Assembly: GCF_002272015.1 (NCBI RefSeq)
Contig: NZ_NPBY01000046.1
Location: forward strand, 1-64,000
DNA length: 64,000 bases
Direction: 5' to 3'
Source: Paenibacillus campinasensis
Lineage (GTDB): Bacteria; Bacillota; Bacilli; Paenibacillales; Paenibacillaceae
The translations under genes were made by a program, and so were the position numbers. This document shows positions 1 through 7,657 of this stretch, piece after piece. Positions within the stretch are counted from its first letter, which is position 1. Each line of letters starts with the position of its first letter. Below the pieces are notes generated by a model. It searched no databases, had not been told where the DNA came from, and was given only the letters and a program-made list of their open reading frames with translations.

Positions 1-25
1 GTTGTGCTAACGCGATGACACGGAT

Positions 26-1024
26 TCACAGGCTGCGAATGTGATCGGCATGTGAGCTGATAAAACGACATACGGCTGCGGATTTACGCGTCTGGTCCAG
101 AAGGACAGGGGCGGGATCCAGCCCTTCCTGATAGCGGTGCAGGAAGTGAAGGAAGACATCCAGCTTGCGCAGCTGAAGCAGCTCGGGGAGCAGCTTCAGC
201 TCTTCTGACTCCAGCGGGCGGACGCTTCTGTAACCAGCGAGCAGTTCATGAATCACAGTTAACGCAAGCCCACCGGGGGCGGATAGCTGTTCAGCGAGGC
301 AAACAGCAAGCTCCATCGCCCTAGAATCACGTGTAGCAAACTCGAAGTCAAGCACAGCGCGGATAACGCCTTCTGGCTCGATCAAGACATTGGCGAACGA
401 TACGTCGCCGTGTATCCATTGTCTATTCAGGCAGCGAATGGCGTCAGCGTGACGGTTCAGTGCAGCAAGAATATTCAGCAGGAAATCAGCTTCTTCCGCA
501 AGTGCGGTAAGAGCCGGGTCGGACGCATAGAGGTTGCGGGCGGTTGCCGCTGCTTCTTCCGTGTCCGGGCCGAGTAATTCATCATACGGCGGGTATGCAG
601 GCGCAGCTTCAAGCTGCAGCTTCTCCATCGCCTGCGTAAGCTGGCCTACGACTTGTCCATATGCGTAAGACAGGTCGTGGCGATCGGCAGCGGGTTTGAC
701 ACCCGGCAGATAGGTGAAGAGGGCGGCGAGCTTCCCGTCAGATGCCGTCGTCCAGGTCCGGCCTTGATCCGTGCGAAGCGGGCAAGGGATCAGAAAGGGG
801 AGCTGCTGCTGTGCCAGTTGGAGCAGCAGTTCATGCTCGGCAGCCAGCTTCAGGGTTGAACGATGGTTCTCGTAAATACGCAGTACGATCGTTTGTCCGT
901 CTTCCAGGACAGCGTAGCGGGTCGTATTGTTCATGCCGCTCTCGCGCGCTTCGATCTGCCTGACCGGCGGAAGCGGATAAGCGGCGAGTATGGCTCGGTA
1001 ATAGGCTTCATTCATTGCATGCAT
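26..1024 (-). CDS. Phosphotransferase-fold kinase (APH / homoserine kinase II-like)
   Basis: Probable small-molecule kinase of the aminoglycoside phosphotransferase superfamily, cytoplasmic. The protein (332 residues from the chosen start) carries the catalytic loop IHGDVSFANVL followed by the metal-binding DFEFA motif, the standard Brenner box and DFG-equivalent of this fold. The N-lobe contains an RYAVLEDGQTIVLRIYE beta-hairpin with the likely ATP-binding basic residue. The frame extends to an ATG at 1108, but that ATG overlaps a TATAAT -10 box of a well-spaced promoter (1107-1134). Translation therefore more likely begins at 1024, with AAGGAG 12 nt upstream. The substrate cannot be read from sequence; homoserine, choline, methylthioribose or an aminoglycoside are all possible within the superfamily. 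Resistance should not be assumed. Confidence 0.8.
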   Translation of the reverse strand: MHAMNEAYYRAILAAYPLPPVRQIEARESGMNNTTRYAVLEDGQTIVLRIYENHRSTLKLAAEHELLLQLAQQQLPFLIPCPLRTDQGRTWTTASDGKLAALFTYLPGVKPAADRHDLSYAYGQVVGQLTQAMEKLQLEAAPAYPPYDELLGPDTEEAAATARNLYASDPALTALAEEADFLLNILAALNRHADAIRCLNRQWIHGDVSFANVLIEPEGVIRAVLDFEFATRDSRAMELAVCLAEQLSAPGGLALTVIHELLAGYRSVRPLESEELKLLPELLQLRKLDVFLHFLHRYQEGLDPAPVLLDQTRKSAAVCRFISSHADHIRSL

Positions 1025-1106
1025 AAAAGTGATAAGCTCCTTGGTCGTTTTTATATAATAGGAACGGTCATCGAATGGGGAAAGGGAATTGTAGCAGTAC
1101 GCAATC

Positions 1107-1134
1107 ATTATAGCATCGACGCCTCATTTGTCCA
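1107..1134 (-). promoter_or_regulatory. Sigma-A-like promoter for the phosphotransferase gene
   Basis: On the minus strand TGGACA (1134-1129) and TATAAT (1112-1107) are separated by 16 nt. The -10 box overlaps the most upstream ATG of the kinase frame, which argues for a start further downstream. Confidence 0.55.
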
Positions 1135-1163
1135 TGATTGGTGAGAGGGGTTCGTATAGTACA

Positions 1164-1194
1164 AACTCCCCGAAGCTGTACGCTTCGGGGAGTT
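1164..1194 (-). terminator. Stem-loop terminator downstream of the GH93 gene
   Basis: Perfect 13-bp stem (AACTCCCCGAAGC paired with GCTTCGGGGAGTT) with a 5-nt loop. It lies about 125 nt past the stop of the minus-strand arabinanase gene. The following T-run is short, so termination efficiency is uncertain. Confidence 0.6.
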
Positions 1195-1234
1195 GTCTAT
1201 TGCCAGTTAAATAAGGTGAGTGCCCAGGTTGATC

Positions 1235-1260
1235 GAAGCATCTCACACATGAGATGCTTC
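1235..1260. other. Perfect 10-bp inverted repeat
   Basis: GAAGCATCTC and GAGATGCTTC flank a 6-nt spacer. It lies between the GH93 stop and the stronger stem-loop at 1164-1194. There is no T-run on either strand, so it may stabilise the transcript end rather than terminate transcription. Confidence 0.4.
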
Positions 1261-1318
1261 AGGCATACGGTGGCAGGCGGCAGCTTCCGCAAATGTTGTG
1301 AGAAGAAGAAATACGAAG

Positions 1319-2929
1319 TTACTCCCGGAAAAATTCCACCTGATCAATGTCCGCCCATTGGGAAGGGGAGGAATTGGACACATAGAATCCGATGGTCGCC
1401 TGCCCATTCGTCACTTGAACGTTGGAAATAGTGACCGGCGTCCACGAAGTGGTAACCGGACAGCCAGCCTGGCGCATGCTGCCGCCATAATCCTTAACCT
1501 CCATGACACAGCTGTTCTGACCGCCGCTGCTGCGCATTCGGGCACGCATCGTATAGGTGCCGTTATCCAGTCCGGTAATCGTTTGACCGATATAGGCAGT
1601 GGCCGGCCCGCTGGTTCCGGCGAGGCCGACAAAGTACGAGCCTTCTGCGGCCGGCAAGCCGACACCGTCATTCGCACCGTGGATCAGAATGCGCTGCGGG
1701 TAGTCATCCCCGTATGTGGTCCAGCCTGCTACGTTTGCTGTCTCAAACCCGGGATTGTTCACGAGATTCGTCTGAAACGGTGTTACCGTGTAACCAAACC
1801 GCAGATAGATGCCGTTTGCGGGATAAGTCGCGCTGGTCACCGCTGCAACTTTCGTAGCGTCAACGGTCATAAGCGCATTCCAATTCGAGGAGCGCGTATC
1901 GGATACCGGGAACACATTATACTTGTGCTGCCAGGTGGCCCCGTTATCGGCGCTGATCATCGTATGCATGGAGGTGTACGGGTCCCCTGTGTTGGCGCTG
2001 CTATCATCCGTCTGAAATGCGGTCATCAGGCGACCGTCCTCAAGCCTGACGACAAAAGGAGCGCCGGCTTTCTTGCCGTTTCCGTTGGGCACATAGAGCG
2101 TCTGACGCGGCACAGACCAGTTAAAGCCGTCCGGCGAGATTTTGTATTTGATGACAAAAGGATGTCCGGGCACGTCAGACGCTTCAAATACGGTGATATA
2201 CCGACCATCGCTCATTCGCGTAATGACCGGCATGCCTTCGCGGGAGCCGACCGCGACACCGTCGCTGATCGTGATTCGGTTGCCCCAGCTGTTTCCGTTC
2301 CAAGTCTTCATATACAGATTCTGCTGACCTGTCGTTCCGACCGCTGCCGGGCTATCATCTGCATAGAGCACTGCAATGGTGTTGCCGATCATTTCCAGAT
2401 GCGGCTCCCAGAGCCCCTTGAAGGAGGAGGCGGTTGAACTGCCGATAAGTCCGCCCGGCAAGTCGCTCCATGTATAACCGCCATCGAAGCTTCGCCGGAC
2501 ATTCAGCTGGATGTCGTACGTAGAGCCATTCTGGACGACATGCCGATACGCCAGCCAGATTTCCCCGTTCGGCAACCTCATCATCTGTCCGTTGCCTACG
2601 TTGCCGGTAGGGCTGGAGACAGCCGTAACCGGAGCACTCCAGGAATAGCCGCCGTTCTGTGTTCTGGACACCACGATTCTTGTATTTCCTCCGCCGGCAT
2701 TCGTGTCGAACGAGACGAGCCACTCCTGCGGGGTCAGCTTGAGCAGCCTCGGATACCACACTCCGCCTGAAGGCGGGGTATAGATCGGAACCTGCTGTGT
2801 AGCCCAAGCCATGCCGGTTGAAGCGGCATAAGCTGGGCTCATCGGCATGGATGCAGCTGCCAGCACCAGCATCAAGATGAAGGCCAGTGGACGCTTCCAG
2901 CGGCCTTGTTGTTTCCGTATCATGATCAT
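1319..2929 (-). CDS. Secreted exo-arabinanase-like GH93 / sialidase-fold hydrolase with C-terminal CBM
   Basis: Predicted extracellular exo-acting glycosidase. The mature part has a six-bladed sialidase-type propeller with repeated Asp-box-like SxDGGxTW and SADNGATW strands. It also has the WEP motif in a GLWEPHLEM context and a GGVWYPRLL opening, a pattern typical of GH93 exo-alpha-1,5-L-arabinanases. The last 140 residues (from NLVNNPGFE) form a CBM4/CenC-like jelly-roll. The signal peptide has a basic start and a hydrophobic core and ends near PAYA-AS. The start at 2929 (alternative 2932) is set by GGGAGG 6 nt upstream; the longer frame to 3004 would run through a cre palindrome. The neighbouring GntR-LacI genes and shared operator-like sites support a role in arabinan use. 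The fold is confident, the substrate is inferred. Confidence 0.8.
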   Translation of the reverse strand: MIMIRKQQGRWKRPLAFILMLVLAAASMPMSPAYAASTGMAWATQQVPIYTPPSGGVWYPRLLKLTPQEWLVSFDTNAGGGNTRIVVSRTQNGGYSWSAPVTAVSSPTGNVGNGQMMRLPNGEIWLAYRHVVQNGSTYDIQLNVRRSFDGGYTWSDLPGGLIGSSTASSFKGLWEPHLEMIGNTIAVLYADDSPAAVGTTGQQNLYMKTWNGNSWGNRITISDGVAVGSREGMPVITRMSDGRYITVFEASDVPGHPFVIKYKISPDGFNWSVPRQTLYVPNGNGKKAGAPFVVRLEDGRLMTAFQTDDSSANTGDPYTSMHTMISADNGATWQHKYNVFPVSDTRSSNWNALMTVDATKVAAVTSATYPANGIYLRFGYTVTPFQTNLVNNPGFETANVAGWTTYGDDYPQRILIHGANDGVGLPAAEGSYFVGLAGTSGPATAYIGQTITGLDNGTYTMRARMRSSGGQNSCVMEVKDYGGSMRQAGCPVTTSWTPVTISNVQVTNGQATIGFYVSNSSPSQWADIDQVEFFRE

Positions 2930-2959
2930 CATCAGCCTCCCAACATTGTCATTAGATGG

Positions 2960-2975
2960 TAGAAAGCGCTTTCTA
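2960..2975. promoter_or_regulatory. cre site (CcpA operator) of the GH93 gene
   Basis: TAGAAAGCGCTTTCTA is a perfect 16-bp palindrome. Its 14-bp core differs from the cre ideal TGAAAGCGCTTTCA only at the outermost base of each side. It lies 31 nt upstream of the GH93 start codon, a position suited to catabolite repression. Confidence 0.7.
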
Positions 2976-3008
2976 AAAAGGATTGTATCGCAGTTGATAT
3001 CCATATAG

Positions 3009-3025
3009 ATATACTAAATTGATAT
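3009..3025. promoter_or_regulatory. Putative GntR-LacI operator upstream of GH93
   Basis: ATATACTAAATTGATAT has ATAT half-sites around a shared core. It closely matches, in the opposite orientation, the site before the importer operon (6143-6160), and resembles those before the two regulators (3703-3722, 4984-5014). Confidence 0.5.
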
Positions 3026-3070
3026 TAAAATTAACTGGCGGGCCGGCCACGGTACCCCTTGCCGTCAGTC

Positions 3071-3139
3071 TTGCATGGTTATCCCTTTCATTCAGGGGGC
3101 AGAGGTTAGAGGCTTAGAGCGGAAGGGATGAAAAGGGAT
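3071..3139. repeat. Dispersed imperfect palindrome, copy A
   Basis: The left arm (3071-3096, TTGCATGGTTATCCCTTTC...) matches the left arm of the element at 52001-52074 at 23 of 26 positions. The right arm (3114-3139) keeps GAGCGGAAGGGATGA but decays at its outer end. It lies in non-coding DNA between the GH93 gene and a small membrane-protein gene. Confidence 0.6.
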
Positions 3140-3390
3140 AAAAAAGGAGTGGATGAGAAACCGTGGGAAGTATGTGAATCTTCACGGTCTTTTGTTCTTC
3201 ATCCTGACCTAGCGGGATAATTCTGCTAAGTGTGCGGAACATGAGTGGGAATAGGAAATATTTCCTTTAAATCTTCCTGTTTTCGCTTTAACATTACTTA
3301 TGTAACAATAATCATTTATGTATGTTTCTGGTTTTTATAAGCTATATTCGCATATTCACGATTTCAATATCGAAGTACAGGAGGAACCAA

Positions 3391-3573
3391 ATGAAACTAG
3401 GAAAGATAATAGGTATCACATTATCCATCATTATTGGGCTTTTAGTGATGATGTACCTCTTTGTAATACTCATATTTAATGTAGAGCCAAAGCAAACAAT
3501 CATAAAAATGTCTTCAATCTCAATTTCTTCTGTAGAGAGCCCAAGTATGCTTAACCCGATGTCGTCGATCTGA
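3391..3573 (+). CDS. Small single-pass membrane protein, 60 residues
   Basis: Unrecognised short protein. Residues 8-31 form one strongly hydrophobic membrane segment (IGITLSIIIGLLVMMYLFVI) preceded by a Lys-containing start, so an N-in orientation is likely. The tail is Ser-rich (SSISISSVESPS). The start is supported by AGGAGG (3379-3384) spaced 6 nt from ATG. The stop codon lies inside a stem-loop followed by six T's, so the frame has its own ribosome site and terminator and looks like a genuine single-gene unit. The frame can be extended upstream to 3322, but without a ribosome site there. No function is assigned. Confidence 0.6.
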   Translation: MKLGKIIGITLSIIIGLLVMMYLFVILIFNVEPKQTIIKMSSISISSVESPSMLNPMSSI

Positions 3574-3586
3574 CGTCGTGTTTTTT
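3557..3586 (+). terminator. Intrinsic terminator overlapping the small gene's stop
   Basis: CGATGTC pairs with GACGTCG (7 bp, one G-U) around an 8-nt loop and is followed by TGTTTTTT. It overlaps the TGA at 3571-3573. Confidence 0.55.
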
Positions 3587-3702
3587 ATAGTGGTTTTTAT
3601 CCTAAAAGTCTGACCGCATAACTCCGTCTCCAAGGGATTGAGATTATCCAAAGAGATGATACAATATATGAATATGAATGCTTTGCTGCGGATGTATCTT
3701 TA

Positions 3703-3722
3703 ATATACTAACTATATACTAT
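3703..3722. promoter_or_regulatory. Putative GntR-LacI operator (direct repeat) before the first regulator
   Basis: ATATACTA occurs twice in tandem (3703-3710 and 3714-3721) separated by ACT, about 50 nt upstream of the first regulator's ATG. The octamer is shared with the sites upstream of GH93 and the importer operon. Confidence 0.45.
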
Positions 3723-3770
3723 TTTTCAAATCTGCAACGATAGGAATGGATAAATAAAGAGAGGTATAAC

Positions 3771-4841
3771 ATGGAACATCCGTTGTATAAACAGATTCAG
3801 AACGATATAAGGAGCCGCATTCAGAGCGGCGAGCTACCGTCGGGGGCGCTGGTACCGTCGGAGAAGGAGCTGGCCCAGCAATATGGTGTCAGCCAGATCA
3901 CATCGAAAAATGCGCTGAACGGTCTGGTGGAAGAAGGGCTGCTCGTTCGTTACCGGGGGAGGGGGACCTTCGTGCGGGAGCTCCTCAGCTCCGAGCGCGG
4001 GCATCCGCACCAGCATCAGCCCCAACCAAGCGCCAAAAAAACGATTGCCATGATCCTGCCGACGATGAAAACGAGAATTGACCAGCAGCTGCTCGATGGC
4101 CTGGAGCGGTATTGCTCGGAGAGGGATTATGATCTCTTAATACGCATTACCCGCGAATCGCCGGAGGAGGAAGCCTTCGCGATCGAGCATTTCAGGGAAC
4201 GGGGCGTGGACGGCTACATTATTTTTCCGGTGGAGCAGGAAAGCTACAACAATGCGATTCTTCGCTTGACGCTGGATCGGGTGCCGCTGGTGCTGGTCGA
4301 TCGTTTCCTGAAGGAGATCAAAACGTATAGCGTGAGCGCTGACAATTATGGCGGCGTGCGGACAGCCGTCTCCGATATGCTTGCTGCGGGGCATGAGCAT
4401 GTGGCCCTTCTGTCGCCGGAAATCACCAATACGGTCACGGATGAAAGAGCGAAAGGGTTCGAGGCGGCCTTTATGGAGCGAGGCCTGCCGATTGACAAGA
4501 CGCTGTGGTGCCTGCTTGATCTGGACACCTTAGGCAAGGGACTTGGCCAGCAGGAGATCAGCCGCTTCTTACGTGAAAAGAGCGAGGTTACCGCGTTGTT
4601 TGCCGTGAATGCGGAGCTGGCTCGCTATGCGTTTTATGCCCTTCGGGACATCTGGCCACAGGCGGAGAACAGACCGCTGCTGGCGGCTTTTGACGATCCG
4701 GATCTCGAAGGTGTTCCTTATGTTCGTCAGCATCTGGATGAGATGTGCCGCAGCGCGGTGGAACTGTTGGCTGAGCAGCTGGAGGGCAAGTATGACCCGC
4801 GCAGAGAGGTCGTGCCGGTAGCGTGGGTGCAGACTGGATAA
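3771..4841 (+). CDS. GntR-family regulator with LacI-type sugar sensor (AraR-like), copy 1
   Basis: DNA-binding regulator of 356 residues. The N-terminus is a GntR winged helix (PLYKQIQNDIRSRI, recognition helix VSQITSKNAL, wing GRGTFV). From about residue 90 (KKTIAMILP) it has a LacI/periplasmic-binding-like sensor with GVDGYIIFP and VPLVLVDRFLKE. This is the AraR architecture known for arabinose control in Bacillus. GAGAGG precedes the ATG. A tandem paralogue follows at 5040 with an identical recognition helix. Both genes have AT-rich operator-like sites upstream, suggesting autoregulation and control of the flanking arabinanase and importer. The effector is inferred to be a pentose or oligosaccharide and is not shown. 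Confidence 0.88.
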   Translation: MEHPLYKQIQNDIRSRIQSGELPSGALVPSEKELAQQYGVSQITSKNALNGLVEEGLLVRYRGRGTFVRELLSSERGHPHQHQPQPSAKKTIAMILPTMKTRIDQQLLDGLERYCSERDYDLLIRITRESPEEEAFAIEHFRERGVDGYIIFPVEQESYNNAILRLTLDRVPLVLVDRFLKEIKTYSVSADNYGGVRTAVSDMLAAGHEHVALLSPEITNTVTDERAKGFEAAFMERGLPIDKTLWCLLDLDTLGKGLGQQEISRFLREKSEVTALFAVNAELARYAFYALRDIWPQAENRPLLAAFDDPDLEGVPYVRQHLDEMCRSAVELLAEQLEGKYDPRREVVPVAWVQTG

Positions 4842-4895
4842 TGCTGGGAAAACGATAGGTTTCAATTCGATAGTGATAGTGCGGCTATAGCGGGG

Positions 4896-4942
4896 ATCGG
4901 CCCGGGCAGAGGAAGGAATCCTCATTGTCCGGGCCGATTTTT
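4896..4942 (+). terminator. Intrinsic terminator after regulator 1
   Basis: Stem ATCGGCCCGG with CCGGGCCGAT, an inner GAGGA/TCCTC helix, then a T-rich tail (ATTTTTATTT). Confidence 0.8.
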
Positions 4943-4951
4943 ATTTGCACA

Positions 4952-4965
4952 AAAAAGCGTTTTCA
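4952..4965. promoter_or_regulatory. cre-like site upstream of regulator 2
   Basis: AAAAAGCGTTTTCA matches the cre consensus TGWAANCGNTNWCA at 12 of 14 positions; the first two bases deviate. It lies directly upstream of the palindromic operator at 4984-5014. Confidence 0.35.
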
Positions 4966-4983
4966 TATTTACAAGTATCGAGA

Positions 4984-5014
4984 AATATTATATTAATATA
5001 CTTAATATAATATT
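4984..5014. promoter_or_regulatory. Perfect 13-bp inverted repeat, putative operator of regulator 2
   Basis: AATATTATATTAA and its exact complement TTAATATAATATT flank the spacer TATAC, 25 nt upstream of the TTG start. The centre contains AATATACT, shared with the other proposed operators of this locus. A perfect 26-bp dyad fits a dimeric GntR protein. Confidence 0.6.
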
Positions 5015-5039
5015 CGAAACGCGAAGGTTGTGATATACA

Positions 5040-6119
5040 TTGAAATCGTTGCCGCTGTACAAACAGATCCAGGAGGACATCAAGCGACTGATTGCGATCG
5101 GCAAACTAAGGGAAGGGGATCGCGTCCCTTCCGAGAAGGAGCTGTCCGAGCGTTACCGCGTCAGCCAGATTACAAGCAAGAATGCGCTGGTCGGGCTGAT
5201 GGAGGAAGGTTTGCTGGTGCGGATTCAGGGCAAAGGCACCTTTGTGATGAGCAGGCCGGAGGAGGCCTCCGCGCTTGAGACGCTGGGCGAATGGACGGCG
5301 GGGCCGAGCCGGAGCGGGCGCATCGGACTCGTGCTGCCGGCGATGAAGACAAAAGTCGATCAGCGATTTCTGGACGGTCTGGAGAGGTATGCCACAGAGG
5401 CGGGTTATGAGGTTATGGTCAGAATTACGCGTGAATCCCAGGTGGAGGAGTCGCGGGTGATCGCGTCATTTTTGAAGCAGGGCGTAGATGGGATGATCAT
5501 ATTCCCGGTGGAGAACGAGACCTATAATGATTCGATCCTTCGATTGTCGCTGGACCGGTTTCCGTTTGTGCTGATCGATCGTTTTCTCAAGGAGGTCAAG
5601 ACATACAGCGTCAGCTCGGACAACGTGAACGGCACCAAGGAAGCGGTCAACTATTTGCTGGACCAGGCACATAGCTCCATCGCCTTCATATCGCCTGAGA
5701 TTACGAACACGGTGACGGACGAGCGGGCGCACGGGTTTGAGCAGGCGTTCCTGGAGCACGGCTTGTCCATCGACAAAAATTTATGGTGCCTCCTGCCGCT
5801 GGATGCGATTGCTTCCGGGCAATCGGTTGAAATCATCCGCATGTTTTTGACCGCCAATCGCGGAATAACCGGTGCGGTGACCGTCAATACCGAGCTGTGC
5901 AGAAATACGTACAAAGCCGCATTGTCCGCCTCGTTACGGGTGCCCGAAGATTTGGAACTCGTGACATTCGACCCTCCGGAGCTGCCGCATATTCCATACA
6001 TTCGCCAAAACGAGGAGGAAATGTGCCGCCTGACCGTAGAGCTCCTGATTGAGCAGATCAAGGGGGGTTATGATGCGCGGCGTATTGTCGTTCCTGTCCG
6101 TCTTGTACACGATAATTGA
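5040..6119 (+). CDS. GntR-family regulator with LacI-type sugar sensor (AraR-like), copy 2
   Basis: Paralogue of the preceding gene, with the same length and order of domains: winged helix PLYKQIQEDIKRLI and VSQITSKNAL, then a LacI-type sensor from about residue 95 (RIGLVLPAMKTKVDQ). Blocks such as LDRFPFVLIDRFLKEVKTYS and ITNTVTDERAHGFEQAF are nearly the same in both, whereas linkers and C-termini differ, so this is an old tandem duplication. The start is a TTG at 5040; an ATG in this frame is not available near the conserved N-terminus, and the ribosome site is weak (GAAGG about 12 nt away). It precedes the importer operon and is its most likely specific regulator. Confidence 0.87.
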   Translation: MKSLPLYKQIQEDIKRLIAIGKLREGDRVPSEKELSERYRVSQITSKNALVGLMEEGLLVRIQGKGTFVMSRPEEASALETLGEWTAGPSRSGRIGLVLPAMKTKVDQRFLDGLERYATEAGYEVMVRITRESQVEESRVIASFLKQGVDGMIIFPVENETYNDSILRLSLDRFPFVLIDRFLKEVKTYSVSSDNVNGTKEAVNYLLDQAHSSIAFISPEITNTVTDERAHGFEQAFLEHGLSIDKNLWCLLPLDAIASGQSVEIIRMFLTANRGITGAVTVNTELCRNTYKAALSASLRVPEDLELVTFDPPELPHIPYIRQNEEEMCRLTVELLIEQIKGGYDARRIVVPVRLVHDN

Positions 6120-6142
6120 ATGGAATGATTCATCCTGATTTT

Positions 6143-6160
6143 ATATTGAATTTAGTATAT
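6143..6160. promoter_or_regulatory. Putative GntR-LacI operator before the importer operon
   Basis: ATATTGAATTTAGTATAT is nearly the reverse complement of the site upstream of GH93 (shared core ATATACTAAATTSA). A -10-like TATAAT follows at 6174-6179, so bound repressor would cover the -35 region. Confidence 0.5.
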
Positions 6161-6191
6161 AAATTTATATTGTTATAATATATCATCACAT

Positions 6192-6206
6192 TGTAAAGCG
6201 CTTACA
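6192..6206. promoter_or_regulatory. cre-like site before the importer operon
   Basis: TGTAAAGCGCTTACA is the cre palindrome TGTAAGCGCTTACA with one extra A. It sits just downstream of the likely transcription start and 33 nt before the lipoprotein ATG. The spacing change makes binding less certain. Confidence 0.45.
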
Positions 6207-6238
6207 AATAAATATTTTGAAAAGAAGAGGGGAATCGC

Positions 6239-7618
6239 ATGAAATCGAAGAGCAAATTTGCAGGCATGTTGGTTTTGCTGTTGATGTTCGCGTTATCCGC
6301 TTGCAGCGGGGGCGGTCCAAGCGGTGATTCTTCGACAGGCAGCCCGAGCTCGCCACAGCCAGGTCAAGAGGGGAGTGGGGAAACGGGGAAGAAGGCGCCG
6401 GTCACCATCGAGTTTATGGGCCATGGCAACCCGAATGAGAAGAAAATATTCGAGAAGCTGATCGCGTCCTTTGAGGACAAATACCCGCATGTGACCGTGA
6501 AATATACATCGGTTCCGCCTGGCGAGTATTCGCAGAAGATGACAACGCTCATCAGCTCAGGCAAGGTGCCGGACGTCTTCTACGTCGGCGGCCCTGAATT
6601 TTACCGGTTCGCAGAAGCCGGGACTCTGCTGAATATTCAGTCTTACCTTGATCAGACAACGCTGTTCAATCCAGACAATGTATGGAAAGAGGCGCTGGAC
6701 CGCTACCGCTTTGATGGCAGCAAGGTAGGAGCAGGCGACTTGTACGGCTTGCCGAAGGATGTCGGCCCGTGGGCGTTTGTGTACAACAAGGATTTGTTTG
6801 ATGAAGCAGGTGTGCCGTATCCTTCCGCCACAGCCGGGGAATGGACATGGGAGGACATGCTGGAAGCGGCCCAGAAGCTGACCGTGGACCGCAACGGAGA
6901 TGGGAAGCCGGAACAGTATGGTGTGGGCGCTTACGCTCTGGAGTCGGCGGTATGGGCCAACGGTGGCGAGTATATCGATTACGAAACCGGCACCGTGAAG
7001 GTGAATGAGCCGGAATTCTATGAAGCGATGCAGTTCGTAGCCGATCTGAGCCTGAAGCATAAGGTGAGCCCGAATCAGGAAGCCGAGCAGGCGATGAATG
7101 CCTATACACGCTTTGTTGACGGTTCGCTGGCGATGTTCGCGATGGGGCCTTGGGATCAGCCGGCTTTCTGGGAGCTGCCTTTTGAATGGGATATCGCGGC
7201 ATGGCCGGCCAGCCCGAATACGGGGCAGACGGCGACCTGGCTTGGCTCGATGGGATTTGCCGTCTCGGCGAAATCCAAGCACCCGCAGGAGGCGTTTGAT
7301 CTGGCGGCCTTCCTGTCGCTGGATGAACAAGGCCAACGTGAGAACTATCAGCTCGGCCAGGCGGTGCCGAATCTGATCGATATGGCTGAAGGGGAATTTT
7401 TGCAGATGGAGCAAGGACCGAAGACACGCCAAGTGTTCCTGGACATCATTGAGGACTACGGACGTCCGGATGTAATCGCCTTCTCGAAGGACACCCAGTG
7501 GATGGATCTGTTCAATCAGAATGCAAGCAAGGTATGGAACGGCGATATGTCTGCCAAGGATTTCACCGCCGAGATCCATCAGCAGATGCAGGATCTGTAC
7601 GATAAAGGCAACAAGTAA
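6239..7618 (+). CDS. Sugar ABC importer, substrate-binding lipoprotein (family 1 type)
   Basis: Extracytoplasmic receptor of a carbohydrate importer, anchored by lipid. The signal peptide ends in the lipobox LSAC (Cys22), followed by a Gly/Ser-rich linker to about residue 50. The mature domain has the usual features of the MalE/UgpB-like group: VTIEFMGHGNPNEKKIFEKL, GKVPDVFYVGGPEFYRFAEAGTLL and a DRNGDGKPEQYG turn. AGAGGGG precedes the ATG. Two permease genes and two glycosidases follow in the same direction. No ATPase gene is present, so a shared MsmX-type ATPase is likely needed. The operator-like site and cre-like site upstream point to induction by pentosides and catabolite repression. 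Confidence 0.9.
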   Translation: MKSKSKFAGMLVLLLMFALSACSGGGPSGDSSTGSPSSPQPGQEGSGETGKKAPVTIEFMGHGNPNEKKIFEKLIASFEDKYPHVTVKYTSVPPGEYSQKMTTLISSGKVPDVFYVGGPEFYRFAEAGTLLNIQSYLDQTTLFNPDNVWKEALDRYRFDGSKVGAGDLYGLPKDVGPWAFVYNKDLFDEAGVPYPSATAGEWTWEDMLEAAQKLTVDRNGDGKPEQYGVGAYALESAVWANGGEYIDYETGTVKVNEPEFYEAMQFVADLSLKHKVSPNQEAEQAMNAYTRFVDGSLAMFAMGPWDQPAFWELPFEWDIAAWPASPNTGQTATWLGSMGFAVSAKSKHPQEAFDLAAFLSLDEQGQRENYQLGQAVPNLIDMAEGEFLQMEQGPKTRQVFLDIIEDYGRPDVIAFSKDTQWMDLFNQNASKVWNGDMSAKDFTAEIHQQMQDLYDKGNK

Positions 7619-7638
7619 GGCTATCGGGAGCGGGTGAC

Positions 7639-7657
7639 CGCCCTCAGAGAGAGGGCG
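7639..7657 (+). other. Stem-loop between receptor and permease genes
   Basis: CGCCCTC and GAGGGCG form a perfect 7-bp stem around a 5-nt loop, 20 nt after the receptor stop. A second stem CGGCGG/CCGCCG lies at 7735-7752. Neither is followed by a T-run, so transcript stabilisation of the receptor message is more likely than termination. Confidence 0.5.

Noticed and set aside
1298-2437. Long open frame (379 codons) on the plus strand inside the arabinanase gene
   Set aside because: It has no ribosome site or family motif, and is fully antisense to a protein with clear signal peptide, propeller and CBM.
6557-7579. 340-codon open frame antisense to the sugar receptor
   Set aside because: Overlaps a complete lipoprotein gene with lipobox and ribosome site; no supporting signal.
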